Below, piece by piece: positions 34,840 to 44,044 of a stretch of DNA of 64,000 nt. Made by a program: the position numbers and the translations under genes. The stretch is from an uncultured Prevotellaceae bacterium (GTDB taxonomy: Bacteria > Bacteroidota > Bacteroidia > Bacteroidales > Muribaculaceae): NCBI GenBank assembly GCA_900318645.1, contig ONLH01000028.1, positions 62,001-126,000 of the forward strand, read 5' to 3'. The notes under the pieces are model-generated. The model saw only the letters and a list, made by a program, of their open reading frames with translations, was not told the origin of the DNA and did not search any database. The first letter of the stretch is position 1. The number at the start of each line of letters is the position of its first letter.

Positions 34840-37311
34840 ATGATATCGATGAAGAAGAGTATATTGATTGTGCTGGCGATGCTGGCAGTTGTGCTACAGG
34901 CAGGAGCCGTGCTCAAGGAGAGCAATATGGAGCAGACGTTGGGTGTGCTGTGTGAGGAACTGAGCGAGACGCACCAGGAGCATAAGGAGCGTGCTCAGCG
35001 TTTTGAGCAGCGCAACAAGCAGTTCCAGCGTAGCATTGGGCGCGACCTGGAATTGTGTAATAACATTGAGTTGATGCTCTATAGCCAGAAGGAGCAAAAC
35101 GTATTTGACTTGGCCTATGCCTGCGGTCAAGCCACGTCGCTATACAATAGAGTGTCAAGGACCCGCTCGTTCAAGCAGTTTGAGCAACAGCAGGACGAGC
35201 AGATAGCCCAATACGAGCATCTGGTAACTACCCTTAACAACATCCCTGACTATCAGCTCAAGACGCCCCAGATGCGTGCCACGCGTGACAGTTGCGTGTA
35301 TCTGGCCCAGACTATCGAGAACGATATCCGCCACACGCGCGAGATGATGAAGGACAATCACGAGAAGCGCCAACTGGTCGCTGACAAGGCTAAGAAACTC
35401 AACGACCATGCCTTGTCGATGTATGAACGCATCCGCCAAAACGTGTTTGTCAACGGTGGACAGAATTATTACCAGATTCTGAAACGTTTCAGCTACAACT
35501 GGAAAAGCAGTAAGGACGACCTCGCCGAGAAGTATTCCCGTTCCCGTAAAGCGAAGAGCGAGTGGCGCGGTCCACTCATCGGTTTCCTTTTCGTCTTCAT
35601 GGCGGTGTATATCTTGGGCGCATTATTTCTCAGTTGGCTCATCATCAAGCTGATACCACGCAGGTTCCTGTCTAACAGTACTTACCAGAAATTCCTCCCC
35701 AAGCGTTCTTGCATCATCATCTGTGGGGCGGCAGCGGTATTTGGCATTGCCACGTTCATTATTTCCAAAATTACCGACCAGAACTTTATGGTCATGGCCA
35801 CACGGCTGTTGAGCGAGTATGCCTGGCTCATTGTGGTCATCATGTTGTCAATTATCATCCGCATAAACGGTGACACTGTCAAGAGTGGCATCAAGCTCTA
35901 TGTGCCGGTGCTGCTGCTGGGCTTTGTGGTTTTCTTCTTCCGCATTGTGTTCCTGCCCAGTACCGTGGTCAATATGATCTTCCCTGTCCTGCTGCTGGTA
36001 TTTACCATCTGGCAACTGATTGTCAACCGTCGTCACAACGCTGCTGTGCCGCGTAGCGACGTCTTTTACTCGTGGATCTCGTTCATTGTCATGGCGGTGT
36101 CCACTGTCATGGCGTGGATGGGCTACACCTTGATGAGTGTACAGGTGCTCATCTGGTGGATCATGCAGTTGACCCTCATCCAGACCATTACTGTCATCTA
36201 TGACTTGTTGCACAGTTACGAGAACAAGTACATCCCCAAGGATGCCGACGTGAGGAGGACGTGGTTCTATGACGCAGTCTATAAGATGGTTGTCCCAATT
36301 GCCGCCACCATCAGCGTCGCCCTCTCAATCTACTGGGCTGCCAAGGTATTTGACCTCACGCAATGGTGTGAGTACATCTTCCGCTATAAGTTTGTCAATC
36401 AGCCTGGAATCATTGTGCTCTCGTTGGACAGGATACTGGCCTGTGTGGCATTTGCCTTTATTTTCAATTACATTATCTACCTGTTTATCCAGGGCTATCA
36501 GTTGTGGAAGCAAAACCGTGCCGAGTCGCTTGCCATTTCACAGTATGAACAGGAGAATGATGTAGCGGTTGACGAAGAGATTGATATCGAAACCGTCATT
36601 CAGGACGATCCCAATGCCAAGGATCAGGTCAAGGCGGCAGCCAAGGCTGTCACGCTGTCGATGAATATTATCAAGTATATCGGCTGGGGTATCTACGTCT
36701 ACATTGTGCTGGTGACCCTGCATGTCAACCGCACGGGTATCACGTTTATCCTCACTGGCCTCTCGACTGGTATCGGTTTCGCTATGAAGGATACCCTCGA
36801 GAACCTCTTCTATGGCCTGTCGCTGATGAATGGTCGTGTCAAGATTGGTGACGTTATCGAGTGTGACGGTGTGCGTGGCAAGGTCAAGAACATCAACTAC
36901 CAGAGTACACTGGTTGAGACCAATGACGGCTCGGTCATCGCCTTCCTGAACAGTCAGCTCTTCACCAAGAATTTCAAGAACATGACCCGCAATCATGGCT
37001 ACGAGATGGCAAAGATTACCGTTGGCGTGGCCTATGGCAGTGAGATTGATAAGGTGCGTAAGATGATCATTGAACGCATCAGCAAGTTGAATTGCTATGA
37101 TCCCAATAAGGGAGTCCAGGTGCTGTTCCAGAACTTCGGTGAGAGCAGTGTGGACTTGCTGGTTGTTGTGTGGGTGCGTGTATTCTCACAAGTGGCTGAC
37201 ATCGCCCTCGTCAAGGAAAACATCTATGCTGTCCTGAACGAGAACGGCATTGAGATTCCTTTCCCGCAGACCGACCTGCACATCCGCACTTCCGTCGTCC
37301 CCACCCCTTAA
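34840..37311 (+). CDS. Large MscS-family mechanosensitive channel
   Basis: ATG 34840 or 34849 is preferred over the TTG at 34819, which overlaps the -7 promoter element TATCTTTG. The protein of about 823 residues has a signal peptide and a coiled-coil periplasmic domain (residues about 25-230). It then has about ten membrane helices and the C-terminal MscS core: pore helix FILTGLSTGIGFAMKDTLEN (near 645), beta domain GRVKIGDVIECDGVRGKVK and the alpha/beta vestibule. The size and long N-terminus resemble MscK/MscM-like proteins rather than small MscS. It should relieve turgor on hypo-osmotic shock. A terminator follows at 37346. Confidence 0.93.
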   Translation: MISMKKSILIVLAMLAVVLQAGAVLKESNMEQTLGVLCEELSETHQEHKERAQRFEQRNKQFQRSIGRDLELCNNIELMLYSQKEQNVFDLAYACGQATSLYNRVSRTRSFKQFEQQQDEQIAQYEHLVTTLNNIPDYQLKTPQMRATRDSCVYLAQTIENDIRHTREMMKDNHEKRQLVADKAKKLNDHALSMYERIRQNVFVNGGQNYYQILKRFSYNWKSSKDDLAEKYSRSRKAKSEWRGPLIGFLFVFMAVYILGALFLSWLIIKLIPRRFLSNSTYQKFLPKRSCIIICGAAAVFGIATFIISKITDQNFMVMATRLLSEYAWLIVVIMLSIIIRINGDTVKSGIKLYVPVLLLGFVVFFFRIVFLPSTVVNMIFPVLLLVFTIWQLIVNRRHNAAVPRSDVFYSWISFIVMAVSTVMAWMGYTLMSVQVLIWWIMQLTLIQTITVIYDLLHSYENKYIPKDADVRRTWFYDAVYKMVVPIAATISVALSIYWAAKVFDLTQWCEYIFRYKFVNQPGIIVLSLDRILACVAFAFIFNYIIYLFIQGYQLWKQNRAESLAISQYEQENDVAVDEEIDIETVIQDDPNAKDQVKAAAKAVTLSMNIIKYIGWGIYVYIVLVTLHVNRTGITFILTGLSTGIGFAMKDTLENLFYGLSLMNGRVKIGDVIECDGVRGKVKNINYQSTLVETNDGSVIAFLNSQLFTKNFKNMTRNHGYEMAKITVGVAYGSEIDKVRKMIIERISKLNCYDPNKGVQVLFQNFGESSVDLLVVVWVRVFSQVADIALVKENIYAVLNENGIEIPFPQTDLHIRTSVVPTP

Positions 37312-37345
37312 GACAACCCACTAAAAAAGGGAAAACAATAAGTAC

Positions 37346-37385
37346 AAAAATACAATGCTACGCTCTGGATGGCATTGTATTTTTT
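37346..37385 (+). terminator. Terminator of the mscS-type gene
   Basis: AAAAATACAATGC pairs with GCATTGTATTTTT around a 13-nt loop, ending in a T run. It lies 35 bp past the stop. Confidence 0.8.
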
Positions 37386-37475
37386 GTCGAAAAACTCTTG
37401 CATACATCAAAAAATTGACGAAATTTGCATATAAGTTATTCATGTGTTGATTTGAATTTAATATTTATTAGATAG

Positions 37476-38486
37476 ATGAAGAAGATTATTATTTTTGCTC
37501 TGGTTGCTTTATTGGCTTCCATGACGATGAATGCACAGAACCTGGACATGAATCAAAAGAAGGCTGATGATGCGATTACAGTGGTGGGCAGATTTAGCAA
37601 GAACGACACGATGACCTACAGGCTGATGCACTACAAAAACATAATTCATGGGAACGACACGACAGTCAGCGAAGACTACAGGGAGGAGTTCATGATAGTG
37701 GTGACCGACTCCACTAGCGAGGGATACAAGATGAAGTACATTCCGCTGAGTTTCACCCTCCGTGATACCACCCTCCGTGATACTGGCACGCCTACCAGCC
37801 AGATGGCAATAAATGCCATTGCTCTGCGTCAGTTGATGCAGTCGACCGTGTGCGAGTTCACAACCGATGAGAAGGGATTACTCAAAAGCATCACCAACTG
37901 GCGCGAGATAAGCGACCAACTGATGAAAGGTGTAAAGGCCACATGCGATAACCTGTACGCGACCATTCAAGACCTGGATACCGCCAATCTTCGACAGCAG
38001 TTGGGAGTCATCCTGGCGTTCCGTTTCGGAAGCGAGCAGGGCGTCCGTGACAGATATATGGAATTGAAGGATCTTTTCGGTCTGCACGGATCCACGTATG
38101 CCATCGGCAACAAGGATATTGAAACCGAGTACTACGGTTATCCTCAACTCATATCCAGCAGGGTATGCTACACCACCATCGAGGACGAGGGGGACGACTT
38201 CGACGAAGGCGATTACAACATCGCATCGCAATATACATTGGCTATACCTTTCGATGACGTGATGGAAATTGGTTTCGATTCGTTGTCAGTAAAAGTGAGC
38301 GAAATGGTCAATGGCAGCCTCGAAGCGGAGCCCAACAGTGACGAAGTCTTTGTTTCCGATTTTTACGGGTTTTTGTTTTTCAAGAACGGATGGCCTAAAA
38401 AATACTATTTCGAGGAATCAATCGGCGGTGTGGGATCCTGCGAGAGCATCGAGACCCGCTATATCGAGTGTACTTCCCGCAATTGA
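37476..38486 (+). CDS. Exported protein of unknown function
   Basis: This 336-residue protein has a signal peptide (residues 1-20, ending MNA-Q) and no lipobox. The mature part is acidic, with strand-like blocks (MTYRLMHYKNII, EEFMIVVTDSTSEGYKMKYIP) and a helical centre. A small in-frame duplication gives TLRDTTLRDTG near residue 92. No catalytic motif or known domain was recognised. It stands alone between a terminator and a convergent minus-strand gene. It is called coding from its leader, length and clean frame. Confidence 0.75.
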   Translation: MKKIIIFALVALLASMTMNAQNLDMNQKKADDAITVVGRFSKNDTMTYRLMHYKNIIHGNDTTVSEDYREEFMIVVTDSTSEGYKMKYIPLSFTLRDTTLRDTGTPTSQMAINAIALRQLMQSTVCEFTTDEKGLLKSITNWREISDQLMKGVKATCDNLYATIQDLDTANLRQQLGVILAFRFGSEQGVRDRYMELKDLFGLHGSTYAIGNKDIETEYYGYPQLISSRVCYTTIEDEGDDFDEGDYNIASQYTLAIPFDDVMEIGFDSLSVKVSEMVNGSLEAEPNSDEVFVSDFYGFLFFKNGWPKKYYFEESIGGVGSCESIETRYIECTSRN

Positions 38487-38562
38487 GACATCGTCCTCGA
38501 CGATAAATCAACCGAGAACAAAGGCAAATAAAATTGTTTTCCTTTGATTACCTGTTGTCGTT

Positions 38563-39309
38563 TTACTTGTAGAAGGTAATCCAGTTGGTGCAGTAACGAG
38601 ATTTCTCGGCCACGGGGTGGATCTCGTGGACCTTGCCGACGGAATCGCGCCACCAGGAGTGGTTCCACCCTGCCCCCATGTCCATGTAGAGGGCATGACG
38701 TGGGTCAAATTTTTCAAGCATTGCGACAAATTGCTCGTAGCTCACCTCGTCACGGCTGTCCACGATGCACAGGCGTCCGTCCTTCTCACATAGGGCACGG
38801 TACTGGTTAACACCATCGCGCCACAACGGGCGGATACTCTCCCCCTCATGGATGATGAGAGCTTGGCCGAAGCCCATGCCGCCGGCAGCAGCTACGCTGT
38901 CAAGCAATTCGCCATACTCACCGTTAACAAACTCCCACGTCGTATCGTCAAACCAGGCAAACGCACCGCTATTGTCTTTGCACTTGGCACCCTTGTAGCG
39001 CTTGCCACCGCTGACGTGGTCTCCATCGATGTTGCTGTGGGCAAATTCGTCCAGCAGTTCGTGGGTAAAGGCAGCCTCGGCACAGAAGACAATACTGTCG
39101 TTCTGCTTGCTGGGCATCTTTTCACACACGAGGTCGATGCGGCTGAACTGCGGGTAATACACGATGAGTCCGTTGACGGTAGAGTCGTCAACCATCACCC
39201 CTTGTACAGCATTGTTTTTTTCCATAATCTCGGTGGGTTTGGATTTGTTGCAGCAGCACAAGAGCAATGCCGCCAGAACGGGTAACAGATAGTGGAGAGC
39301 TATTCTCAT
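38563..39309 (-). CDS. Lipoprotein resembling phosphodiester glycosidase (NAGPA/DUF2233) proteins
   Basis: This 248-residue protein has a lipoprotein leader (LLLCCCNKS). Blocks in the mature part recall the NAGPA/DUF2233 fold: FCAEAAFTHELLDEF (compare nAgyF), GFGQALIIHEGE and HALYMDMGAGWNHSWWRD (compare the family's ALNLDGGGSS). The usual DGGGSS is altered to DMGAGW, so activity is uncertain. NAGPA-like proteins cleave phosphodiesters on sugars; some relatives such as YngK act on cell-wall material. It lies 70 bp after lgt on the same strand. Assignment is tentative. Confidence 0.6.
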   Translation of the reverse strand: MRIALHYLLPVLAALLLCCCNKSKPTEIMEKNNAVQGVMVDDSTVNGLIVYYPQFSRIDLVCEKMPSKQNDSIVFCAEAAFTHELLDEFAHSNIDGDHVSGGKRYKGAKCKDNSGAFAWFDDTTWEFVNGEYGELLDSVAAAGGMGFGQALIIHEGESIRPLWRDGVNQYRALCEKDGRLCIVDSRDEVSYEQFVAMLEKFDPRHALYMDMGAGWNHSWWRDSVGKVHEIHPVAEKSRYCTNWITFYK

Positions 39310-39356
39310 GATTCAATTGTATTGGATGATAAAAAATGAATGCGGATGCTTACTTT

Positions 39357-39390
39357 AAAAACTTAGTGTCTTTGCAACTTAGCGTGAGGC
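39357..39390. repeat. Family 3 repeat overlapping the end of lgt
   Basis: AAAAACTTAGTGTCTTTGC and ACTTAGCGTGAGGC match the units at 5103 and 10143. The lgt stop codon (39379-39381) and its last residues (ASR) fall inside the repeat, which suggests that the repeat replaced the original 3' end. Confidence 0.5.
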
Positions 39391-40260
39391 TTTCTCGTCG
39401 GCAAAGCGGTCAGGATATTCCAGCGGCACACGCGGGCGACGCATGGCCCTGACGATGAGCCAGATGCCTAACAAGATGAACGGGATACTCAACAGCTGGC
39501 CCTGGTCCAGACCGATGTTGGCACGCATGGCAACCTCCCACGGTTCTTGCACGTTCTTGATAAACTCGATGAAGAACCTCGGCACAAAGATGCCCAGCAT
39601 GAATACGCCGAAGATGAGTCCTTCCCGTTCCTGGCAGCGCCATCGCCAGTACATCAGCATACAGATGACGAATACTAACAGATAACAGGCTGCCTCATAG
39701 ATCTGTGTAGGGTGGCTCGGGGCCGAGAAGATAGGCTCAGCACCCTGCATCCATTGTCCCACATTCTCAATGAAATGGAAACCCCAGGGCAGCGATGTTT
39801 CACTGCCGTAGATCTCGTGGTTCATCAGGTTGCCGATGCGTATGAGGGCAGCAACAAAGCCCACGGGAACGACCAGGCGGTCAAACGTCCATAACATCGG
39901 CTTGTGTGTCACAAAACGACTGTAGAGCCAGATGGCAATCATGATGCCCAAGGTGCCGCCATGGCTTGCCAGACCGCCCTCCCATATCTTGGGGATGTCG
40001 CCCAAGTGTTGGCTGTAATAACCCCAGTCATAGAAGAATACATGGCCCAATCTGGCGCCTAGGATAGTCGCCACCACGACATAGATGAATAGGCTGCCTA
40101 CCCAACTCTCTTTTGCGCCCTCGTGACGGAAGATGCGGTTGACAATCTCATAGCCCACCAGAAAGCCGATGGCAAACATCAGCCCGTACCACCGCACGGC
40201 AATCTTGCCGGCGCTAAACAGTTCAGGACTCGCGGTCCAAGTGATAGAATCCAGTATCAT
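39379..40260 (-). CDS. lgt: Prolipoprotein diacylglyceryl transferase
   Basis: Lgt transfers diacylglycerol from phosphatidylglycerol to the lipobox Cys of prolipoproteins at the inner membrane, the first lipoprotein step. This 293-residue polytopic protein has seven predicted membrane segments. It shows GLASHGGTLGIMIA (the conserved HGG block, near residue 98) and the Lgt signature region GFVAALIRIGNLMNHEIYG (near 133), with its Arg and Asn. Its last residues lie inside a dispersed repeat. All the SusD and other lipoproteins here depend on this step. It is 35 bp downstream of the DUF1016 gene. Confidence 0.95.
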   Translation of the reverse strand: MILDSITWTASPELFSAGKIAVRWYGLMFAIGFLVGYEIVNRIFRHEGAKESWVGSLFIYVVVATILGARLGHVFFYDWGYYSQHLGDIPKIWEGGLASHGGTLGIMIAIWLYSRFVTHKPMLWTFDRLVVPVGFVAALIRIGNLMNHEIYGSETSLPWGFHFIENVGQWMQGAEPIFSAPSHPTQIYEAACYLLVFVICMLMYWRWRCQEREGLIFGVFMLGIFVPRFFIEFIKNVQEPWEVAMRANIGLDQGQLLSIPFILLGIWLIVRAMRRPRVPLEYPDRFADEKASR

Positions 40261-40295
40261 AGTTTCAGTTTTTTCAAAAAATCAATAAAATATTA

Positions 40296-41414
40296 TCATT
40301 GGATTTGTTCGTTAAACTCATTAATCCATTGTTGTAGTTTGGCTTGAAGCAGTTTTTTATCAGGCAGATAAAGCTGGTACTGTGATGCATAAATGTTGGC
40401 ATTTGCGGGTAACGTCAATTCTACTAATGCATCACTTTTCTCCTGGCATAGCAAGATTCCAACAGTGGGTCTCTCAAATTCTTGTTTGACATACTTATCA
40501 TAGTAATTGACATACATTTGCATTTGTCCCAAATCCTGATGCGTTAAGTCACCTGTTTTTAAATCGATGAGCACATAACATTGTAATAGACGGTTGTAAA
40601 AGACTAAATCCACATAGAAATGCCGTTCATCAAAGGTAAAACGCCTTTGTCGTGCTTCAAAAAGAAACCCTTTGCCCAACTCAAGAAGAAATTGTTGCAT
40701 CTTGCTGATGATAGCATTCTCTAGCCTTGATTCACTAAAAGATACATCAGGCTTCAACCCCAGGAATTCAAGAGTAATAGGGTCTTTAATGATATCGGTA
40801 GGCTTTTCTACAGTTTGTCCTTCTAGAGCTAAACGCATGACCTCATCTTTATCACGACTTAATGCTAATCGTTCATAAAGGCTGCTTCCAACCTGACGTT
40901 TCAATTGCCTTACACTCCAGTCCTGCCGATCGCACTCAATCTCATAAAAACTGCGAGCATCGGGATTATCCACTCTCATCAGCACCAAGTAGTGTGACCA
41001 GGATAGTTTGAATTGAGGATAATGAACAGATTCATAATCAAGAAGATCCTTATTCTTTATAGGGTGATTTAAGGTATCGTCCTGATTATTATTCTTAATA
41101 TCGTGAACAGTGTTTACGATTTTGGAATAGACAATGAAAAATTTGCGGCAGGCAGTAAGTGTTTCAACAGACCATCCATCTCCATAATTTTGAGTGAGTA
41201 ACTGAGACAGTTCTTTCAATGTCGCCTTACCATAGGCAGCACGTTCTACACCTCCTTGTTCGTCCTCAACAATATATTTGCCAATCTCATATTTGGCATA
41301 CACCTCTGTTGTCTTGACAGTTCTCGCGATTGCAAATCGTGATTGCTCAATCAGTGTTGAAATTTTCTCAAACAGTTGCTCTATCCTGGCTGATGGTATT
41401 TTGTTGTCTGCCAT
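40296..41414 (-). CDS. DUF1016/YhcG-type PDDEXK nuclease-domain protein
   Basis: ATG 41414 ([13 protein letters not shown]) is chosen; the longer frame has no support and overlaps the divergent promoter. The 372-residue protein has the DUF1016 N-terminal domain ([18 protein letters not shown]...TLTACRKFF) and a C-terminal PDDEXK nuclease-like fold. The core reads [20 protein letters not shown], where D and the DLK stand for the PD...(D/E)xK residues. The family is common in bacteria with poorly known function; links to mobile elements and DNA repair have been suggested. A TACCTTTG element (41448-41441) lies upstream, back to back with the obgE promoter. Confidence 0.88.
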   Translation of the reverse strand: MADNKIPSARIEQLFEKISTLIEQSRFAIARTVKTTEVYAKYEIGKYIVEDEQGGVERAAYGKATLKELSQLLTQNYGDGWSVETLTACRKFFIVYSKIVNTVHDIKNNNQDDTLNHPIKNKDLLDYESVHYPQFKLSWSHYLVLMRVDNPDARSFYEIECDRQDWSVRQLKRQVGSSLYERLALSRDKDEVMRLALEGQTVEKPTDIIKDPITLEFLGLKPDVSFSESRLENAIISKMQQFLLELGKGFLFEARQRRFTFDERHFYVDLVFYNRLLQCYVLIDLKTGDLTHQDLGQMQMYVNYYDKYVKQEFERPTVGILLCQEKSDALVELTLPANANIYASQYQLYLPDKKLLQAKLQQWINEFNEQIQ

Positions 41415-41479
41415 AATCCACCATATATCTAAAGATAATGCAAAGGTAGCAAGAATTTTCCAATCACATGAAAAAATAC

Positions 41480-41487
41480 TACCTTTG
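41480..41487 (+). promoter_or_regulatory. -7 promoter element of obgE
   Basis: TACCTTTG lies 21 bp ahead of ATG 41509, with TTTT (41456-41459) at the -33 position and a 20-bp spacer. A second TACCTTTG in the opposite direction (41448-41441) serves the DUF1016 gene, making a compact divergent promoter. Confidence 0.65.
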
Positions 41488-41508
41488 CATATCAAAAAAG
41501 ATACAGTT

Positions 41509-42732
41509 ATGGCTGAGAGTAATTTTATCGACTATGTGAAGATATTGTGCCGCAGTGGTAAGGGCGGTGCAGGTTCGGCACACTTGCATCGTGCCAAGTA
41601 TGTCCCCAAGGGCGGTCCTGACGGCGGCGACGGCGGTCGTGGTGGCCATATCTTCCTCAAGGGGAACCGCAACCTGTGGACACTCATCCACTTGAAGTAC
41701 CAACGTCATGTGTTCGCTACCGACGGCCAGTCGGGTGGTGAGAACCAGATGACGGGCAAGGATGGCGAGGACCGCACCATTGAGGTGCCCTGCGGAACAG
41801 CGGTCTATGATGCCGAGACAGGACAGTTCCTGTGTGACGTGACCGAGGACGGGCAGGTGGTGAGCCTACTGCGCGGTGGCCGCGGTGGCCGTGGCAACCA
41901 GCACTTCAAGACGGCAACGCGCCAGACGCCGCGTTTTGCACAACCGGGTGAGCCTGGTGTGGAAAAGGCGGTCATCCTGGAACTTAAACTGCTCGCCGAC
42001 GTCGGTCTTGTAGGTTTCCCCAATGCGGGCAAATCCACTCTGCTGAGCGTCATCAGTGCTGCCAAGCCCAAGATTGCCAACTATCCTTTCACCACGCTGG
42101 AACCCAACTTGGGCATCGTGTCTTATCGCGGGCAGCAGTCGTTTGTCATGGCCGATATCCCCGGTATCATCGAGGGAGCCAGCGAAGGCCGTGGCTTGGG
42201 TCTGCGCTTCCTCCGTCACATCGAGCGCAATGCCGTGCTGCTGTTCATGGTGCCAGCCGACAGTGATGACATCCGCAAGGAGTATGGTATCCTGTGCCGT
42301 GAATTGGAGACTTTTAACCCCGATTTGGTAGAGAAACCCCGTGTGTTGGCTATCACCAAGTGTGACATGCTGGACGAGGAATTGATTGAGCAGATGCGAC
42401 CTGAGTTGCCTGACGATGTGCCCAGTGTCTTCATCTCGAGTGTTGCTCAGATGGGACTGACCGAGTTGAAGGACCTGCTGTGGCGCACCATCAACGATGA
42501 GCGCAACCGCATCCCCGAGACGTTGACTCACCGCGACCTGGACGAGCGGCATCGCGAGCTAGCTGAGGACAGCTTCATCTTTGGTGCTGAGGACTTTGAG
42601 GAAGAGGCTCCCGATGCTGGCGGCAAGATGGTGGACTCTGGAGCCAAGCAGTGGAGTGACGAGTACTGGGAGAGCGACTACGAGGACGAGAACAAGGACT
42701 TCCAAGTAGTCAGCGACCCCGACGACGAATAA
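41509..42732 (+). CDS. obgE: Obg-family GTPase involved in ribosome assembly
   Basis: ATG 41509 ([13 protein letters not shown]) is chosen over the longer frame, because the Obg fold begins here and a promoter lies just upstream. The 407-residue protein has the glycine-rich Obg domain ([20 protein letters not shown]...GGDGGRGG, residues 17-45). The G domain has GFPNAGKST (G1), [11 protein letters not shown] (G3), TKCD (G4) and SSVA (G5), and the tail is acidic ([12 protein letters not shown]). Obg acts in 50S maturation and the stringent response. It is probably monocistronic, with a family 2 repeat after it. Confidence 0.96.
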   Translation: MAESNFIDYVKILCRSGKGGAGSAHLHRAKYVPKGGPDGGDGGRGGHIFLKGNRNLWTLIHLKYQRHVFATDGQSGGENQMTGKDGEDRTIEVPCGTAVYDAETGQFLCDVTEDGQVVSLLRGGRGGRGNQHFKTATRQTPRFAQPGEPGVEKAVILELKLLADVGLVGFPNAGKSTLLSVISAAKPKIANYPFTTLEPNLGIVSYRGQQSFVMADIPGIIEGASEGRGLGLRFLRHIERNAVLLFMVPADSDDIRKEYGILCRELETFNPDLVEKPRVLAITKCDMLDEELIEQMRPELPDDVPSVFISSVAQMGLTELKDLLWRTINDERNRIPETLTHRDLDERHRELAEDSFIFGAEDFEEEAPDAGGKMVDSGAKQWSDEYWESDYEDENKDFQVVSDPDDE

Positions 42733-42761
42733 CAAGAATACAGCAGCATCCGCCATCATGG

Positions 42762-42841
42762 TATAACATGAATGTCCATAAATAATCCATGAATGGTCAC
42801 AAATAATTCATTAATGATTATTCGTGGCCATTCGTGTTTTT
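42762..42841. repeat. Dispersed repeat, family 2, copy 3
   Basis: ATAACATGAATGTCCATAAA, CCATGAATGGTCAC and ATTCGTGGCCATTCGTG form the inverted-repeat half of the family 2 element between obgE and a convergent kinase gene. The left TTCAACAACTGAATAG part of copies 1 and 2 is missing. Confidence 0.6.
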
Positions 42842-42890
42842 ATTGATAGATATGTGGTAACTATCAGAGTTTCAGAATATTCAATACTCT

Positions 42891-43955
42891 TTATTTTCCC
42901 TCGTTGCTGAGGAGGAAGCGCCGCTTGGGAGCAATGGCGGCGAAATCTTCTTGGGACAACGGGGCGATGCGGTCAAGGATGCGCGATAAGCGTTGGGCAA
43001 TCTTGTATTCTACAGGCTCGCTCTCAGGGACTTCCTGCAGGAGCTGTGAAACGCGTGACTTGATCGCTGACAGTTCAAATACCATTGATGTGTTGAACCA
43101 TCCGTCGGCATGACTGGCGAACGGCAGGATCCACAGGTTCTCGCCACGCAGTACGCCAGGCCACCACTGTAGTGTCTGTAACGCACTGGCTCCACGGCTG
43201 TTAAAGTCACGGTAGATGCGGCGCAGCAGACGGTTGTCATGCTCCTCTAGACCAGCTTTCTCGCCGTAGTAGATGGTGGCTTGGGCTGTGACGAACAGGC
43301 GGTATTTCTTATCATCATCGATGTTGGGAATCAACAGGGGATTGAGCGCGTGCAAACCCTCGAGGAATAGCAGGCTGTTGCTGTCGAGCTGCAAGGTGTT
43401 GCCGTGGTAGGTACGTTTTCCTTCGACGTAGTCGTAGGTGGGCATCGGTACGCGGTTACCCTCAAGCAGGCTGTTCACGTCGCGTTCAAGCTGCTTCAGG
43501 TCCAGCCCATAGAATGACTCATAATCAATGTTGCCGTTAGGATCCAGCGGGCGCTGGTCCAGATTGAGGAAGTAATTGTCAAGCGAGACGACACAGGGCT
43601 GGATACCGTTGTCGCGCAACATGTGTGTCAGGAAACGTGATGTGGTCGTTTTTCCAGAGCATGAGGGACCGGCGACAAGTACCATGCGCAATCCTTCCTG
43701 GCGGAAACGTCGTGTGATTTCGCTGGTGATGCGCTCCAAGCGGCGGCTATGCTGCACCTCGTCCTCGGCGATGAAGTCGGGAGCCAGTCCCTGAGATATC
43801 ACGTTGTTGAAGAGCGAGATGCCGTCAAGCCCTTGGGACTCCATGCGACGGATGTTTCCGCAGAATTCCTCTAACGACATCTGGGTGTACTGCCGTATAA
43901 AGTTTTGCTCTCGGTGTGTCTGCTGCTGCTCGGCGCTAGCTGTTAATTCAATCAT
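42891..43955 (-). CDS. Uridine-kinase-like P-loop protein (short paralogue)
   Basis: This 354-residue protein has a P-loop VLVAGPSCSGKTTTS (near residue 92), VVSLDNYF (the kinase's substrate-binding Asp region) and LFLEGLHALNP, all as in uridine/cytidine kinases. Its first 80 residues are helical and lack the TGS domain of the neighbour. It aligns along its length with the C-terminal two thirds of the protein encoded at 44045-45730 (for example NRLLRRIYRDFNSRGASAL against NRLLRRIIRDHQYRGASAL). The two appear to be an old tandem duplication with different N-termini. Substrate unproven. Confidence 0.88.
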   Translation of the reverse strand: MIELTASAEQQQTHREQNFIRQYTQMSLEEFCGNIRRMESQGLDGISLFNNVISQGLAPDFIAEDEVQHSRRLERITSEITRRFRQEGLRMVLVAGPSCSGKTTTSRFLTHMLRDNGIQPCVVSLDNYFLNLDQRPLDPNGNIDYESFYGLDLKQLERDVNSLLEGNRVPMPTYDYVEGKRTYHGNTLQLDSNSLLFLEGLHALNPLLIPNIDDDKKYRLFVTAQATIYYGEKAGLEEHDNRLLRRIYRDFNSRGASALQTLQWWPGVLRGENLWILPFASHADGWFNTSMVFELSAIKSRVSQLLQEVPESEPVEYKIAQRLSRILDRIAPLSQEDFAAIAPKRRFLLSNEGK

Positions 43956-44044
43956 TGGGTTTATCGTGTTTATGTTATAATCGGCTCATTTATAAAAGAT
44001 TGTGGGCCCTATCGCACATCGCAATAGGGCCCACAGTTAGTCCG

